NCBI RefSeq assembly: GCF_000022085.1
Contig: NC_011894.1
Span: 7,177,001-7,241,000, forward strand
Reading direction: 5' to 3'
Origin: Methylobacterium nodulans ORS 2060
Lineage (GTDB): Bacteria; Pseudomonadota; Alphaproteobacteria; Rhizobiales; Beijerinckiaceae
Length of the DNA: 64,000 bases
A program made the translations under genes and the position numbers. Positions 62,861 to 64,000 of the stretch are shown piece by piece (the stretch's first letter is position 1; each line of letters starts with the position of its first letter). The notes under the pieces were generated by a model. It searched no databases. It was not told the DNA's origin and worked only from the letters and a program-made list of their open reading frames with translations.

Positions 62861-63045
62861 GAACCCCTCTCCCGTCCGGGAGAGGGGTTCTGATCCCAAC
62901 GGTCATTGAGAATGACCGGTGGTTCCGTTCTCGGATTTTCGCCGAGCCAAAGGCTTGGCATCGACAATTCGAGGTGGGTCAACGGCCCGCTGCGGCAGCA
63001 CTTGGCTTACGTCAGCAGCCCAGGCCGTTGGTATGATTTGTCGCC
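62861..63045. repeat. Intergenic mosaic repeat, copy 7 (hpnJ/hpnK gap)
   Basis: It begins with a perfect hairpin (GAACCCCTCTCCCG 62861-62874, partner 62877-62890), then CGGTCATT/AATGACCG (62900-62918), then the TTCTCGGATTTTCGCC, GCCAAAGGCTTGGC and GACAATTCGAGGTGGG modules in the orientation opposite to copies 2 and 4. It separates hpnJ and hpnK by 226 bases in an otherwise tight operon. Confidence 0.75.
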
Positions 63046-63058
63046 GGCCCTTTCCTCC

Positions 63059-63913
63059 ATGACCGCATCCCCCAAGCGCCTCGTCGTCACCTCGGACGAT
63101 TTCGGCCTGTCGCCGCAGGTGAACGAGGCCGTCGAGGCGGCGCACCGGACCGGGATCCTCTCGGCCGCGAGCCTGATGGTGGCCGCCCCCGCCGCGTCCG
63201 ACGCGGTGGCGCGGGCGAAGCGGATGCCGTCGCTGCGCACCGGGCTGCATCTCGTCATGGTGGAGGCATGGCCGCTGCGGCCGGCCTCGGAGCTGCCCGA
63301 CCTCGTGGATGCCGACGGTCTCCTGCGCCGCGACATGGGGCGGCTCGGCCTCGACCTCGCCGTGAAGCCCCGCGCCCGCCGCCAGCTCGCGGCGGAGATC
63401 CGGGCCCAGTTCGAGGCCTATCGGGCCACCGGGCTCCCCCTCGACCACGTCAACGCGCACAAGCACTTCCATGTGCATCCGGTGATCGCGGGCCTCGTTC
63501 TGGCGATCGGCCGGGATTACGGCATGCGGGCCCTGCGCGTGCCGCGCGAGGACCGGGCGGTGCTGCGCCGGGCGGAGCCCGCTGTCTCGCCGGGACTCGC
63601 CCTCGATACGGCGCCCTGGGCCGCATGGCTCGGGCACCGCGCGCGACGCGCCGGGCTCCTCGTGCCGGACGGCGTCCTCGGCCTCGCCTGGTCCGGCCGG
63701 ATGACGCCGGCCCGGGTTGCCGGCCTGTTGCGGCACCTGCCGGATGGCTTGACCGAGCTCTATGCGCATCCGGCGACGGCGGGCGGGTTCCCGGGCGAGG
63801 CGCCGGGCTACGCCTATGCGGAGGAGCTGGCAGCGCTCACGGCGCCGGAGAGCCGGGCCGCCTTCGCCGCCTCGGGCGCGGTGCTCGGCGGCTTCTCGGA
63901 CTTCCTCATATAG
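63059..63913 (+). CDS. hpnK: Hopanoid deacetylase HpnK (YdjC/ChbG-like)
   Basis: HpnK removes the acetyl group from the N-acetylglucosaminyl hopanoid, giving glucosaminyl bacteriohopanetetrol for HpnJ. The 284-residue protein has the YdjC/ChbG fold motifs: VVTSDDFGLSPQVNEAV (metal-binding Asp), TGLHLVM, and LDHVNAHKHFHVHP with metal-ligand histidines. ATG 63059 starts MTASPKRL; the frame is open back through the repeat to 62906. The sequence after its stop (63914-64000) has no complete gene; an ATG at 63997 may begin the next one. Confidence 0.92.
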   Translation: MTASPKRLVVTSDDFGLSPQVNEAVEAAHRTGILSAASLMVAAPAASDAVARAKRMPSLRTGLHLVMVEAWPLRPASELPDLVDADGLLRRDMGRLGLDLAVKPRARRQLAAEIRAQFEAYRATGLPLDHVNAHKHFHVHPVIAGLVLAIGRDYGMRALRVPREDRAVLRRAEPAVSPGLALDTAPWAAWLGHRARRAGLLVPDGVLGLAWSGRMTPARVAGLLRHLPDGLTELYAHPATAGGFPGEAPGYAYAEELAALTAPESRAAFAASGAVLGGFSDFLI

Positions 63914-64000
63914 TCAGTCCGGGTAGAGCAGGCGGCATCCGAAGCGGGACCGCTGGCCCGCTGGTCCCGGCAGCCGCTCCCAAGTCGAAACCGGAGATGG

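Overview
The window is a high-GC alphaproteobacterial chromosome segment, almost certainly from Methylobacterium or a close relative. The strongest evidence is an eight-gene serine-cycle cluster in the order sga-hpr-mtdA-fchA-mtkA-mtkB-ppc-mcl (15.76-25.71 kb), the carbon-assimilation set of methylotrophs. A large hopanoid biosynthesis region (45.6-63.9 kb) agrees with this. I cannot name the species from sequence alone.

Layout. 1-9 kb: the N-terminal part of mutS (cut by the window edge), a fused malic enzyme/phosphotransacetylase-like gene (maeB), and a VanAB-like aromatic O-demethylase unit with an AAHS transporter and a divergent AraC regulator. 9-15.3 kb: helicase hrpB, cmk-aroA, a divergent FYDLN-type zinc-ribbon protein, two identical tRNA-Ala(GGC) genes and a small exported protein. 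15.8-25.7 kb: the serine cycle. 26.5-33.5 kb: ATP12 chaperone, HAD phosphatase, PsiF-like exported protein, RluA-type pseudouridine synthase, a frameshifted ParA-like gene, rarA, a CDF-type transporter and a DUF2934 protein. 33.5-45.2 kb: accessory stretch with intergenic repeats, a probable MmgR/suhB-family small RNA, an orphan TRAP binding protein, a tyrosine phosphatase, a HAD-IIB phosphatase, a membrane alpha/beta hydrolase, an orphan Wza-like polysaccharide exporter, an IS110-family element, ettA and an exported nuclease.

45.6-63.9 kb: isoprenoid and hopanoid genes: dxs, hpnA, hpnC-hpnD-hpnE, shc, then a flavin-dependent oxidoreductase, a lipoprotein and a divergent amidinotransferase, followed by hpnL-hpnM-hpnI-hpnJ-hpnK. 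The genes cover DXP synthesis, squalene formation and cyclisation, hopanoid-associated membrane/periplasmic proteins, and the glycosyltransferase/radical-SAM/deacetylase steps that build the bacteriohopanetetrol cyclitol ether head group. The amidinotransferase (56821-58008) is the most interesting gene. Methylobacterium is reported to make a guanidine-substituted cyclitol ether hopanoid, and an enzyme that moves an amidino group onto an amine, encoded among the head-group genes, is a natural candidate for that step.

Intergenic space is rich in structured, non-coding repeats. A mosaic family occurs seven times, including a 120-bp element at 56415-56534 with two perfect 50-bp arms. Other elements are CTAGAGCGGCATCCG palindromes, a nested inverted-repeat element at 26260-26446 and hairpin arrays inside the serine-cycle operon. 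No CRISPR array was seen.
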